Shown: positions 24,824 through 31,962 of the stretch, one piece after another
Layout of the letters: each line of letters starts with the position of its first letter
Numbering within the stretch: the first letter of the stretch is position 1
Origin: Stenotrophomonas nematodicola
Lineage (GTDB): Bacteria > Pseudomonadota > Gammaproteobacteria > Xanthomonadales > Xanthomonadaceae
Assembly: GCF_009467805.1 (NCBI RefSeq)
Contig: NZ_WIAY01000003.1
Coordinates: 372,001-436,000 of the forward strand
Direction: 5' to 3'
Length of the DNA stretch: 64,000 nt
Program-made: the position numbers and the translations under genes
Notes under the pieces: generated by a model
Database searches by the model: none
What the model saw: the letters and a program-made list of their open reading frames with translations, nothing else
Told to the model about the DNA's origin: nothing

Positions 24824-25926
24824 AGATCACCGACATCGAACTCGGCATGCTGCGCGTGCCGCTGAAAACCCCGTTCAAGACCGCGCTGCGCACCGTGGAT
24901 ACCGTGGAAGATGTGGTGGTGCTGGTACGTACCGACAGTGGCCACACCGGCTACGGCGAGGCGCCGGCCACCGCGGTGATCACCGGCGACACCCACGGCT
25001 CGATCATCGAGGCCATCACCACCTTCATCAAGCCGCGCCTGATCGGCCAGGACGTGGCCAACCTCAACCATCTGTGTGGCCTGGTCCAGTCCTCGCTGGA
25101 GCGCAACACCAGCGCCAAGGCGGCGGTGGAGATCGCGCTCTACGACCTGTGGGCGCAGCTGCACAACGCCCCGCTGTACCGCATGCTCGGCGGTGGCGAT
25201 CCGGTGATCACCACCGACATCACCATCAGCGTGGACTACATCGACAAGATGGTGGCCGATTCGCTGTCGGCCATCGACCGCGGTTTCGAGTCGCTGAAGA
25301 TCAAGGTCGGCAAGGACATCGGCCTGGATATCGAACGGGTCAAGGCGATCCACGCCGCCGTGCAGGGCCGCGCCCTGCTGCGCCTGGACGCCAACCAGGG
25401 CTGGACCGCCAAGCAGGCCGTGTATGCGATGCGCACGCTGGAAGAGGCCGGGGTAGTGCTGGAGCTGCTGGAACAGCCGGTCAAGGCGGCCGACATCAGC
25501 GGGCTGAAGTACGTGACTGACCGCGTCAACACGCCGGTGATGGCCGACGAAAGCGTGTTCAATCCCGGCCAGGTGGTGGACCTGATCCAGCAGCGCGCGG
25601 CGGACATCATCAACATCAAGCTGATGAAGACCGGCGGGCTCTCCAACGCGATCCGCATCGCCGACATCGCCGCCATCTACGGCGTGCCGTGCATGATCGG
25701 CTGCATGATCGAGTCGAGCATCAGCGTGGCGGCCGCCGTGCACCTGGCGGTGGCCAAGAGCGAGGTGATCACCAAGGTGGACCTGGACGGTCCCTCGCTG
25801 GGGCAGTTCAACCCGGTCACCGGCGGGGTCAACTTCAACGAATCGGAGATCACCATCAGCGATGCGCCCGGGCTGGGGATCACCGAAGTGCGCGGACTGG
25901 AGATGATCACGCCGCCGCGCTGGTAG
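24820..25926 (+). CDS. ykfB: L-Ala-D/L-Glu (dipeptide) epimerase
   Basis: 368 residues, enolase superfamily. The catalytic set is complete: K160 and K162 (KIKVG), metal ligands D190, E218 and D243, K267 (NIKLMK), and the D321-x-D323 pair that marks Ala-Glu epimerases. The enzyme inverts D-Glu in L-Ala-D-Glu to give L-Ala-L-Glu, which ordinary peptidases can split. E. coli YcjG and B. subtilis YkfB do this in murein-peptide catabolism. No signal peptide, so it is cytoplasmic. It overlaps the NlpC/P60 gene by 4 bases (ATGA), a sign of translational coupling. The TAG stop lies within a GTAG/CTAC-flanked repeat. Confidence 0.93.
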   Translation: MKITDIELGMLRVPLKTPFKTALRTVDTVEDVVVLVRTDSGHTGYGEAPATAVITGDTHGSIIEAITTFIKPRLIGQDVANLNHLCGLVQSSLERNTSAKAAVEIALYDLWAQLHNAPLYRMLGGGDPVITTDITISVDYIDKMVADSLSAIDRGFESLKIKVGKDIGLDIERVKAIHAAVQGRALLRLDANQGWTAKQAVYAMRTLEEAGVVLELLEQPVKAADISGLKYVTDRVNTPVMADESVFNPGQVVDLIQQRAADIINIKLMKTGGLSNAIRIADIAAIYGVPCMIGCMIESSISVAAAVHLAVAKSEVITKVDLDGPSLGQFNPVTGGVNFNESEITISDAPGLGITEVRGLEMITPPRW

Positions 25927-25947
25927 GCCGCAGCCGGGCGCTACCAC
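25922..25947 (-). repeat. Short GTAG-type hairpin at the ykfB stop codon
   Basis: GGTAG (25922-25926) and CTACC (25941-25945) flank GGCCGCAGCCGGGCG. On the minus strand it reads GGTAGCGCCCGGCTGCGGCC. It is a weak, shortened copy of the GTAG repeat. The plus-strand TAG is the ykfB stop. Confidence 0.5.
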
Positions 25948-25998
25948 CGTCCGTTGATCCCGCTTACCCTTTCTGCAACCGGACCCACGCTGAGCCCC

Positions 25999-26847
25999 AT
26001 GCCGCCCCTGGTGAAAATCCGCTCCGAGCGTGACCACATGTCGGCGATCGAGCGCCGCATCGCCGACTTCATCCTCGACAATGCCCACCTGCTGCGCGAC
26101 TACTCGTCCCAGCAGCTGGCCAGTGCGCTGGGGATCAGCCAGTCCAGCGTGGTCAAATTCAGCCAGAAGCTGGGCTTCAAGGGCTACCCGGACCTGAAAT
26201 ACTCCATCGGCGAAGCGGTGGCGCGCGCCGGCCACGATCCACAGGCCCGCCCGCCGTCGCCAAGCGCCGACGACGACTACGCCGGCATCGCCGCACGCCT
26301 GCGCCTGAGCAAGGCAGCCGCCGAGGAAGAGACCGGCCTGGCCAATCCACAGGCCGATGTCGAGGCCATCGTGCGGCTGCTCGATGGCGCGCCCAAGGTA
26401 TTCGTCTATGGCCTGGGCGACGACGGCCTGTACGCGCGCGAATTCGCCATGCGGCTGTCGCTGCTGGGCATGCTGACGGTGCACCATGCCGACCCGATCC
26501 TGATGATGGCCAACCTGTCGGCGGCACGGGCCGGTGATGCGATGCTGGTGTTCTCCGAGTTCGGCAAGCTGCCGCAGCTGTTCCAGCTGTCGCGGCAGTT
26601 CCAGGACATGGGCGGCAAGGTGGTGTCGATCACCCGCCACAGCGCCAATCCGCTGCGCGCGCATGCCGACCGGTCACTGGTGGTCTGCGCGCACGACCCT
26701 GCCCCGCACGTCGCCCAGCTGCTGTACCGTGCTTCGCTGCAGTCCCTGCTCGACTTCGTCTTCGTCCTGTTGTGCCACGCCAACCCGGACCGCCACCGCC
26801 AGCTCGGGGTGAACCTGGAACGGATCGAACACCTGATCGACACCTGA
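25999..26847 (+). CDS. MurR/RpiR-family transcriptional regulator
   Basis: 282 residues. The N-terminal helix-turn-helix of the RpiR type is at about 12-75 (SAIERRIADFILDNAHLL...LASALGISQSSVVKFSQKLGFKGYPDLK). The C-terminal SIS sugar-phosphate-binding domain spans about 110-250 (KVFVYGLGDDGLYAREFAMRLSLLGM; DAMLVFSEFGKLPQL). In E. coli the relative MurR senses N-acetylmuramic acid 6-phosphate and controls its use. A wall-derived ligand is likely here, given the location between the epimerase and L,D-transpeptidase-type genes. It probably controls this block and perhaps the divergent one. The start at 25999 is the ATG that gives the family N-terminus. Confidence 0.88.
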   Translation: MPPLVKIRSERDHMSAIERRIADFILDNAHLLRDYSSQQLASALGISQSSVVKFSQKLGFKGYPDLKYSIGEAVARAGHDPQARPPSPSADDDYAGIAARLRLSKAAAEEETGLANPQADVEAIVRLLDGAPKVFVYGLGDDGLYAREFAMRLSLLGMLTVHHADPILMMANLSAARAGDAMLVFSEFGKLPQLFQLSRQFQDMGGKVVSITRHSANPLRAHADRSLVVCAHDPAPHVAQLLYRASLQSLLDFVFVLLCHANPDRHRQLGVNLERIEHLIDT

Positions 26848-26874
26848 TCGACCCCTGGTTTACCGGAGTCCACG

Positions 26875-27651
26875 ATGCTGCCGCTGCTGCGTACCGCCCT
26901 CGCCGTCACCGCTCTCGCCACCGCGCAGCCGGCTGGCGCACTCACCCCGTTGCCGCCGCTGTCGCACAGCCGGCAGGCCATCGTGGTGGTCACCGACAGC
27001 TGGGACGCCACCCAGGGCCGGCTGCAGGCCTATGAACGCCGGAGCAGCAGTGGCCCGTGGCGCAGGCACGGCCCCGCCTTCACCGTGGCCGTGGGGCGGA
27101 ACGGCAGTGCCTGGGGCGTGGGCCGTGCGTCGCTGCACAATCAGGGGCCGCAGAAGCAGGAAGGCGACGGGCGCAGCCCCGCCGGCATCTTCGAGATCGG
27201 CCCTGCGTTCGGGTATGCGTCGAAGATCGCCAGTGCGATGCCGTACCAGCCGATGACGGCCAGCCACTACTGCATGGATGTGCCCACCTCGCCCCACTAC
27301 AACCGCATCGTCGATGCGAAGGACGTCGGTGCCGCCGCAGTGGAAGGATCCACCGAACCGATGCGGCTGGACCTGCACAACAAGGGCGATGTGCGCTATC
27401 GCGAGGGCTTTGTGATCGAGCACAACAGCAGCCGTACGCCTGGCAGGGGCAGCTGCATCTTCGCCCACCTCTGGCGCACGCCGGGCGAGGCCACGGCCGG
27501 CTGTACGGCAATGGAGCCGCGTCACATGAAGGCCCTGCTGGCCTGGCTGAAGCCGGATACGCGCGCGGCATTCATCCTGCTGCCGAAGACGGAGTACGAC
27601 AACCTGCAGGTGCCGTGGCAGTTGCCGGTCCTGACCGGAGCGATGCATTGA
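26875..27651 (+). CDS. Exported L,D-transpeptidase (YkuD-fold) protein
   Basis: 258 residues. It has a signal peptide (TALAVTALATAQPAGA), then a YkuD catalytic domain. The signature is CIFAHLWRTPGEATAGCTAME, with catalytic Cys at 210, the preceding His in FAHLWR, and the Gly-Cys-Thr core. The substrate-side loop (GDGRSPAGIFEIGPAFGYA) is as in the COG3786 subgroup. Related enzymes make or cut L,D-cross-links in murein, but this subgroup is not well characterised. The start has CCGGAG just upstream. It overlaps the permease gene by 4 bases (TTGA). Confidence 0.85.
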   Translation: MLPLLRTALAVTALATAQPAGALTPLPPLSHSRQAIVVVTDSWDATQGRLQAYERRSSSGPWRRHGPAFTVAVGRNGSAWGVGRASLHNQGPQKQEGDGRSPAGIFEIGPAFGYASKIASAMPYQPMTASHYCMDVPTSPHYNRIVDAKDVGAAAVEGSTEPMRLDLHNKGDVRYREGFVIEHNSSRTPGRGSCIFAHLWRTPGEATAGCTAMEPRHMKALLAWLKPDTRAAFILLPKTEYDNLQVPWQLPVLTGAMH

Positions 27652-28940
27652 GCGCCCCGTCCGAACCGCAGCTGGAACGCGCGGTCAGCCGCTGGCAGAT
27701 CGTCGGGCTGTCGATCAACGATGTGATCGGCAGCGGTATCTACCTCCTGCCGGCCGCCACGGTGGCGCTGCTCGGGCCCTTCAGCCTGTGGGGCGTGGTG
27801 GCTGCGGGCATCGTGGTGGCGCTGCTGGTGCTGTGCTACGCCCAGGCGGCCAGTTATTTCGATGAGCCCGGCGGCAGCTATCTGTACGCACGCGAGGCCT
27901 TCGGGCGCTTCGCCGGATTCGAGATCGGCTGGATGATCTGGCTGACCCGGATCAGCTCGGCGGCCGCATTGAGCAATGCGCTGGCCGATGCGGTGGCGCG
28001 CTTCTGGCCGTGGGCCGGGCATGACATCGGCCGCATTGCGATCATCGTGGTGTCGCTGGGCTTCCTTACCGCGGTGAACGTGGCCGGCGTTCGGTCGGCC
28101 GCACGCACCGGGGTAATCCTGGTGATCGGCAAGCTGCTGCCGCTGCTGCTGTTCGTGGCAATCGGCGCGTTCTACGTTGACATGGACCTGGCCTTCTCCG
28201 GCGTCCGCCCGGACCCGCACGACCTGCAACGGATGGGCGAGGCGGCGCTGCTGCTGCTGTACGCCTACGCCGGCTTCGAGAATATTCCGGCCGCCGCAGG
28301 CGAGTACAGGAACCCGCGCCGTGACATCCCGTTCGCGCTGATCACCATGATCGTCAGCGTCACCATCATCTATGGCGCGGTACAGCTGGTGGCGCAGGGC
28401 ACGCTGGCCAACCTGGCCACCTCGCCGACGCCGCTGGCCGATGCCGCGTCCAGTTTCGGGGGAGAAGCGCTGGCGCTGATCCTGACGGTGGGTGCCACCA
28501 TCTCCATTCTGGGCACCAACAGCAACACCATGATGATGGGCCCGCGGTTCCTGTTCGCGCTGGCCCGCGACGGCTACGGGCCGAAGGTGCTGGCCAACGT
28601 GCATCCGCGCTTCCGCACACCGGCGGCGGCCATTGTCACCCAGGGCGTGATCGCGCTGGCGCTGGCGTTGTCCGGGTCGTTCGTGCAGCTGGCGCTGCTG
28701 TCGATGACCACGCGTCTGTTCGCCTACATCGGCACAGCGGCGGCGGTACTGGTATTGGCACGGCGTTTCGCCGACCGCCCCGGGGCGCTGAAACTGCCGG
28801 GCGGCCCGCTGATTCCGGTGCTGGCGCTGGTGCTGTGCCTGGCATTGTTCGCCAGTGCGAGCTGGCAGAACATTGCGGCGGCACTGGTCGCCTTCGCGGT
28901 GGGCGCGGTGATTTACAGACTGCCGCGCAAGGCGACGTGA
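27648..28940 (+). CDS. APC-family amino acid/peptide permease
   Basis: 430 residues from a TTG at 27648 that overlaps the previous stop codon (TTGA). Upstream in-frame codons run inside the neighbour and are not used. There are about 12 membrane segments. The APC signature appears in the first helices (GLSINDVIGSGIYLLPA) and in YAYAGFENIPAAAGE in the sixth. The substrate is not predictable, but being last in a block with NlpC/P60, Ala-Glu epimerase and MurR-like genes suggests import of an amino acid or small dipeptide released from murein. I see no strong terminator in the 128 bases that follow. Confidence 0.87.
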   Translation: MSAPSEPQLERAVSRWQIVGLSINDVIGSGIYLLPAATVALLGPFSLWGVVAAGIVVALLVLCYAQAASYFDEPGGSYLYAREAFGRFAGFEIGWMIWLTRISSAAALSNALADAVARFWPWAGHDIGRIAIIVVSLGFLTAVNVAGVRSAARTGVILVIGKLLPLLLFVAIGAFYVDMDLAFSGVRPDPHDLQRMGEAALLLLYAYAGFENIPAAAGEYRNPRRDIPFALITMIVSVTIIYGAVQLVAQGTLANLATSPTPLADAASSFGGEALALILTVGATISILGTNSNTMMMGPRFLFALARDGYGPKVLANVHPRFRTPAAAIVTQGVIALALALSGSFVQLALLSMTTRLFAYIGTAAAVLVLARRFADRPGALKLPGGPLIPVLALVLCLALFASASWQNIAAALVAFAVGAVIYRLPRKAT

Positions 28941-29068
28941 CGACGCGTTGACACGCGGGAATGCGGGCTGATGCGCCGCGCGACACTTGATGCGGCATTC
29001 ACTCCGCTGGCCCATGACGTTAACCGGTGCTCCGCTACGGTGATGCCTCACCCCACCGGAGCTACCAG
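28941..29068. other. Intergenic region, possible promoter
   Basis: TTGACA at 28948-28953 could be a -35 box, but a matching -10 is not evident. The bases GACGTTAACC around 29016 are locally AT-rich. No gene is seen here. Confidence 0.35.
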
Positions 29069-29416
29069 ATGAGCCCTGACTACCAGATTCCCGGCCGGGT
29101 GCCGGAAGACGGCGTGCCGCGCCAGGCCGTGTCGGACTACTGGCGCGAGCGGTTCTCCAGCGAACCGTACTATGACCAGAGCCAGTTCTTCGACGATTAC
29201 GAGCCGGCCTACCAGCTCGGCCACTACTCCCGCGCCGACGACATCATCCGTGCGTACGAAGAGGTTGAAGCCGAGCTGGAAACGCGCTGGGCGCAGGAGC
29301 GTGGCAAGAGCAGGCTGACCTGGGCGCAGGCGCGCAATGCGGTGCGCCGTGGCTGGGACGAATCCACTGCCCTGCGCCAGGCGCACCTGGACAAGGGCGT
29401 GCCGCGCGGGACCTGA
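29069..29416 (+). CDS. Small acidic protein of unknown function
   Basis: 115 residues. The start at 29069 has CGGAG about 8 bases upstream. The protein is soluble and rich in Tyr, Asp, Glu and Arg (for example SDYWRERFSSEPYYDQSQFFDDYEPAYQLGHY). The second half is helical (EEVEAELETRWAQERGKSRLTWAQARNAVRRGW). The last helix resembles short domains found in stress-related proteins, but I cannot name a family. It is transcribed alone between the permease and the convergent yiaA. Confidence 0.65.
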   Translation: MSPDYQIPGRVPEDGVPRQAVSDYWRERFSSEPYYDQSQFFDDYEPAYQLGHYSRADDIIRAYEEVEAELETRWAQERGKSRLTWAQARNAVRRGWDESTALRQAHLDKGVPRGT

Positions 29417-29445
29417 CCGGCCCGCGCAGCCACCCGGCGTCGCCC

Positions 29446-29898
29446 TCAGTCCAGCGAGGGCGGCGTGACCGGCCGGGCCGGCAGCGGCGGCAGCGTTGCG
29501 CCGTTGGCGGCCATCAGGTCGCGGGTGTTCTTCTGCACGGCCACGGCGCCGAACAGCGCCAGCGCGAAGGCCATGCCGTAGAAGCCCTTCTCGCTCAGCA
29601 GCAGGGTGGCGTTCCACAAGCCCACCAGCAGCAACAGCAGCGAAGCCAGCAGGGCGAACCAGCACAGCGCGTAGTACAGGCCGCTGACGGGAATGGCCTC
29701 GGCCTTGTCGCGCACGCTCTTCTGCAGCGACACCGCCGCAAACAGACCGAACAGCAGCAGGGTGAGGTAGTAGCCCTTCTCGTTGAGCGCCATCTCGGCG
29801 TTGAACAGGCCCACCAGATAAGCAGCAGCGCCCAGCAGCAGCGCGCTCCACGAGGCGGCGATGAACGCGGCGGACGGTTTGTGTACCTGTTGCTTCAT
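29446..29898 (-). CDS. yiaA: YiaA/YiaB-type inner membrane protein
   Basis: 150 residues with four hydrophobic helices. The two-helix YiaAB domain is repeated: [28 protein letters not shown]...LQKSVRD near residues 25-62, and [26 protein letters not shown]...VQKNTRD near 90-128. The repeat of the NxxxxLxEKGxY block makes the assignment firm. The function in the cell is not known. Start at 29898 by ATG; upstream in-frame codons are not supported. Divergent from the sugar dehydrogenase gene. Confidence 0.88.
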   Translation of the reverse strand: MKQQVHKPSAAFIAASWSALLLGAAAYLVGLFNAEMALNEKGYYLTLLLFGLFAAVSLQKSVRDKAEAIPVSGLYYALCWFALLASLLLLLVGLWNATLLLSEKGFYGMAFALALFGAVAVQKNTRDLMAANGATLPPLPARPVTPPSLD

Positions 29899-30071
29899 GA
29901 TTCCAACTCCCTTGGAAGACAGTGCTGCGGGGCCGCCCCACGGGCGGCTGGCGCCAACGGTAGCCGATCCACGCACTGGCGCATACGGGGAATGACGTAT
30001 GGTGCACGCGGCGAGGACAGGCATGGTGTACAACGCCTATCTGGCCATCGCATCCCCTCCGGAGATACTCC

Positions 30072-31220
30072 ATGACCCGCAAGCTGCTGCTCTCGCTCGC
30101 CATCAGCCTTACCCCCGCCCTGTTCACCACCGCCTGCGTGGCCGCCGATACGGCCACCGCGCCTGCGGTCGAAAAGGCGAACTGGCCGTTCACCGCTACC
30201 GCCGTCGGCACCTTCAACGAGCCGTGGGCGATGAGCTTCCTGCCTGACGGCAGCCTGCTGGTCAGCGAGAAGCGCGGCGCGCTCAAGCACGTCAACCCCA
30301 CCACCGGCACCAGCGCCACCATCAGCGGCGTGCCCGCGGTGGCCTACGGCGGCCAGGGCGGCTTCGGCGATGTCCTGCCGCATCCGGATTTCGCCCGCAA
30401 TCAACTGCTGTACGTCAGCTATGCCGAGGCCGGTCAAGGCGACACCCGTGGCGCGGCCGTGGCGCGTGCGCGACTGGTGCTGCAGCCCGACGGCAGCGGC
30501 GCGCTGCAGGATCTGAAGGTGATCTGGCGGCAGACCCCCAAGGTCGAGGGCAAGGGACACTACGGCCACCGCCTGGCGTTCGGGCCGGACGGCAAGCTGT
30601 GGATCACCTCCAGCGAGCGCCAGAAGTTCGATCCGGCGCAGGACATGGGCGGCAATCTCGGCAAGATCGTACGGCTGAACGACGACGGCAGCGTGCCGGC
30701 CGACAATCCCTTCGCCTCGCAGGGTGGCGTGGCCGCGCAGGTGTGGTCGCTCGGCCATCGCAACGCGCTGGGCATCGCCTTTGACGCGCGCGGCAAGCTA
30801 TGGGTGCACGAGATGGGCCCGGCCGGCGGCGACGAGCTGAACCTGATCGAGCGCGGCGCGAACTACGGCTACCCGGTGGTCTCCAACGGCAACCACTACG
30901 ACGGCCGCGAGATTCCCGACCACAGCACCCGGCCCGAGTTCGCCGCGCCGAAGGTGACCTGGACGCCGGTGATTTCGCCGGCCGGTTTCATCATCTACTC
31001 CGGGACGCTGTTCCCGCAGTGGAAGGGCAGCGGCTTCATCGGCGGGCTGTCGTCGACCTCGCTGGTGCGGGTGGCCTTCGACGGCGACAACGCACGCGAA
31101 GCCGAACGCTTCCTCATGGGTGAGCGCATCCGCGAAGTGGAGCAAGGGCCCGACGGCGCGATCTGGCTGCTGGAAGACGGCAGCAACGGAAAGCTGCTGA
31201 AGCTGACCCCGAAAGCTTGA
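30072..31220 (+). CDS. PQQ-dependent sugar dehydrogenase (YliI/soluble glucose dehydrogenase family)
   Basis: 382 residues. It has a signal peptide (LLLSLAISLTPALFTTA, perhaps with a lipobox-like TTAC) and a six-blade beta-propeller. The family's catalytic His is in KGHYGHRLAFGPDGKLW near residue 160. The N-terminal NEPWAMSFLPDG blade and LGHRNALGIAFDARGKLWVHEMGP are typical. E. coli YliI oxidises aldoses using PQQ. No pqq synthesis genes are in this window, so the cofactor must come from elsewhere on the chromosome or the medium. Periplasmic. The start has GGAG upstream. Confidence 0.9.
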   Translation: MTRKLLLSLAISLTPALFTTACVAADTATAPAVEKANWPFTATAVGTFNEPWAMSFLPDGSLLVSEKRGALKHVNPTTGTSATISGVPAVAYGGQGGFGDVLPHPDFARNQLLYVSYAEAGQGDTRGAAVARARLVLQPDGSGALQDLKVIWRQTPKVEGKGHYGHRLAFGPDGKLWITSSERQKFDPAQDMGGNLGKIVRLNDDGSVPADNPFASQGGVAAQVWSLGHRNALGIAFDARGKLWVHEMGPAGGDELNLIERGANYGYPVVSNGNHYDGREIPDHSTRPEFAAPKVTWTPVISPAGFIIYSGTLFPQWKGSGFIGGLSSTSLVRVAFDGDNAREAERFLMGERIREVEQGPDGAIWLLEDGSNGKLLKLTPKA

Positions 31221-31295
31221 TCCTGCAGCGCCGGCACCGCGCCGGCACTGGCCTGGCGCCCTCGCCGTCTGGCGGGGGCGCGGCCGCGCGCTGCC

Positions 31296-31865
31296 CTACT
31301 GGATGGTGACGACCTTGACCTCGGTACGGCTGCAGGCCGTGTCCAGGCAGGCGCCGTTGAGCCAGACCTGGCCGTCGCCGATCATCACCCCCTGCTGGTT
31401 GACCATCACCGTGTCGAAGGTCTGCGCGGCAATGGCCTTGCGCACGGCCGGGGTCAGGATGCGCTCGTAATTGCGCTGGAACTCGCCCGGGCCGGCGATC
31501 GTGGCGCCGTTGGCGATCTTCAACGGGAAGCGGACTTCCTCGACCACCGCGGCACGGTCGCCGCCATTGACCGCCTTCTGGAAGGCGATGAAGACCGCTT
31601 CGTACTGCGCGGCATCACCGAGAACACGGTCGATCCGCTGGCGCACGTCGTCGGCGGCGGCGGCAGGCGCGGGGGCGGCGGGCGGCGGCGCCGCATCGGC
31701 GGCCGGTTCCACCGCATCCGGCGACAGGCCGGCCGCTGGCGCCTCGTCGGGTGGCGCGGTGCTGGCCACCGATGGCGACGTGGCGGCCGTCTCTGCCGGT
31801 GGCGATGCCGGCTGCGAACAGGCAGCCAGCAACAGCGTGGGGACCAGGAATGGGATCAGGCGCAT
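31296..31865 (-). CDS. Lipoprotein of unknown function
   Basis: 189 residues from the ATG at 31865 (an in-frame ATG 12 bases earlier is less likely). The lipobox LLLAAC places the Cys at about residue 16. A long Ala/Pro-rich linker follows to about residue 75, then a small globular domain (about 80-189) with FQKAVNGGDRAAVVEEVRFPL, as in NTF2-like/SnoaL-type folds, and two Cys near the end (GACLDTACS) that could form a disulfide. I do not recognise a specific family. Confidence 0.75.
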   Translation of the reverse strand: MRLIPFLVPTLLLAACSQPASPPAETAATSPSVASTAPPDEAPAAGLSPDAVEPAADAAPPPAAPAPAAAADDVRQRIDRVLGDAAQYEAVFIAFQKAVNGGDRAAVVEEVRFPLKIANGATIAGPGEFQRNYERILTPAVRKAIAAQTFDTVMVNQQGVMIGDGQVWLNGACLDTACSRTEVKVVTIQ

Positions 31866-31932
31866 CGGACGCTCCATCGGTTCAGCCGGGTTGCCAGCCT
31901 AGCGCCGGCGCCGTCAGCCAAGGATGACGAGC

Positions 31933-31959
31933 GCGGTGCCGGCCAGCCGCCGGCACCGC
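31933..31959 (-). other. Perfect 11-bp-stem hairpin after the glucosidase gene
   Basis: GCGGTGCCGGC pairs with GCCGGCACCGC over a 5-base loop, only 4 bases after the glucosidase stop codon on the minus strand. No T-run follows, so it looks like a repeat-type or stabilising hairpin and not a classical terminator. Confidence 0.6.
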
Positions 31960-31962
31960 CGA

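Noticed and set aside
27057..27647. Long N-terminal extension of the APC permease
   Set aside because: The extra 197 codons overlap the YkuD-fold gene in another frame. The permease signature begins right after the TTG at 27648.
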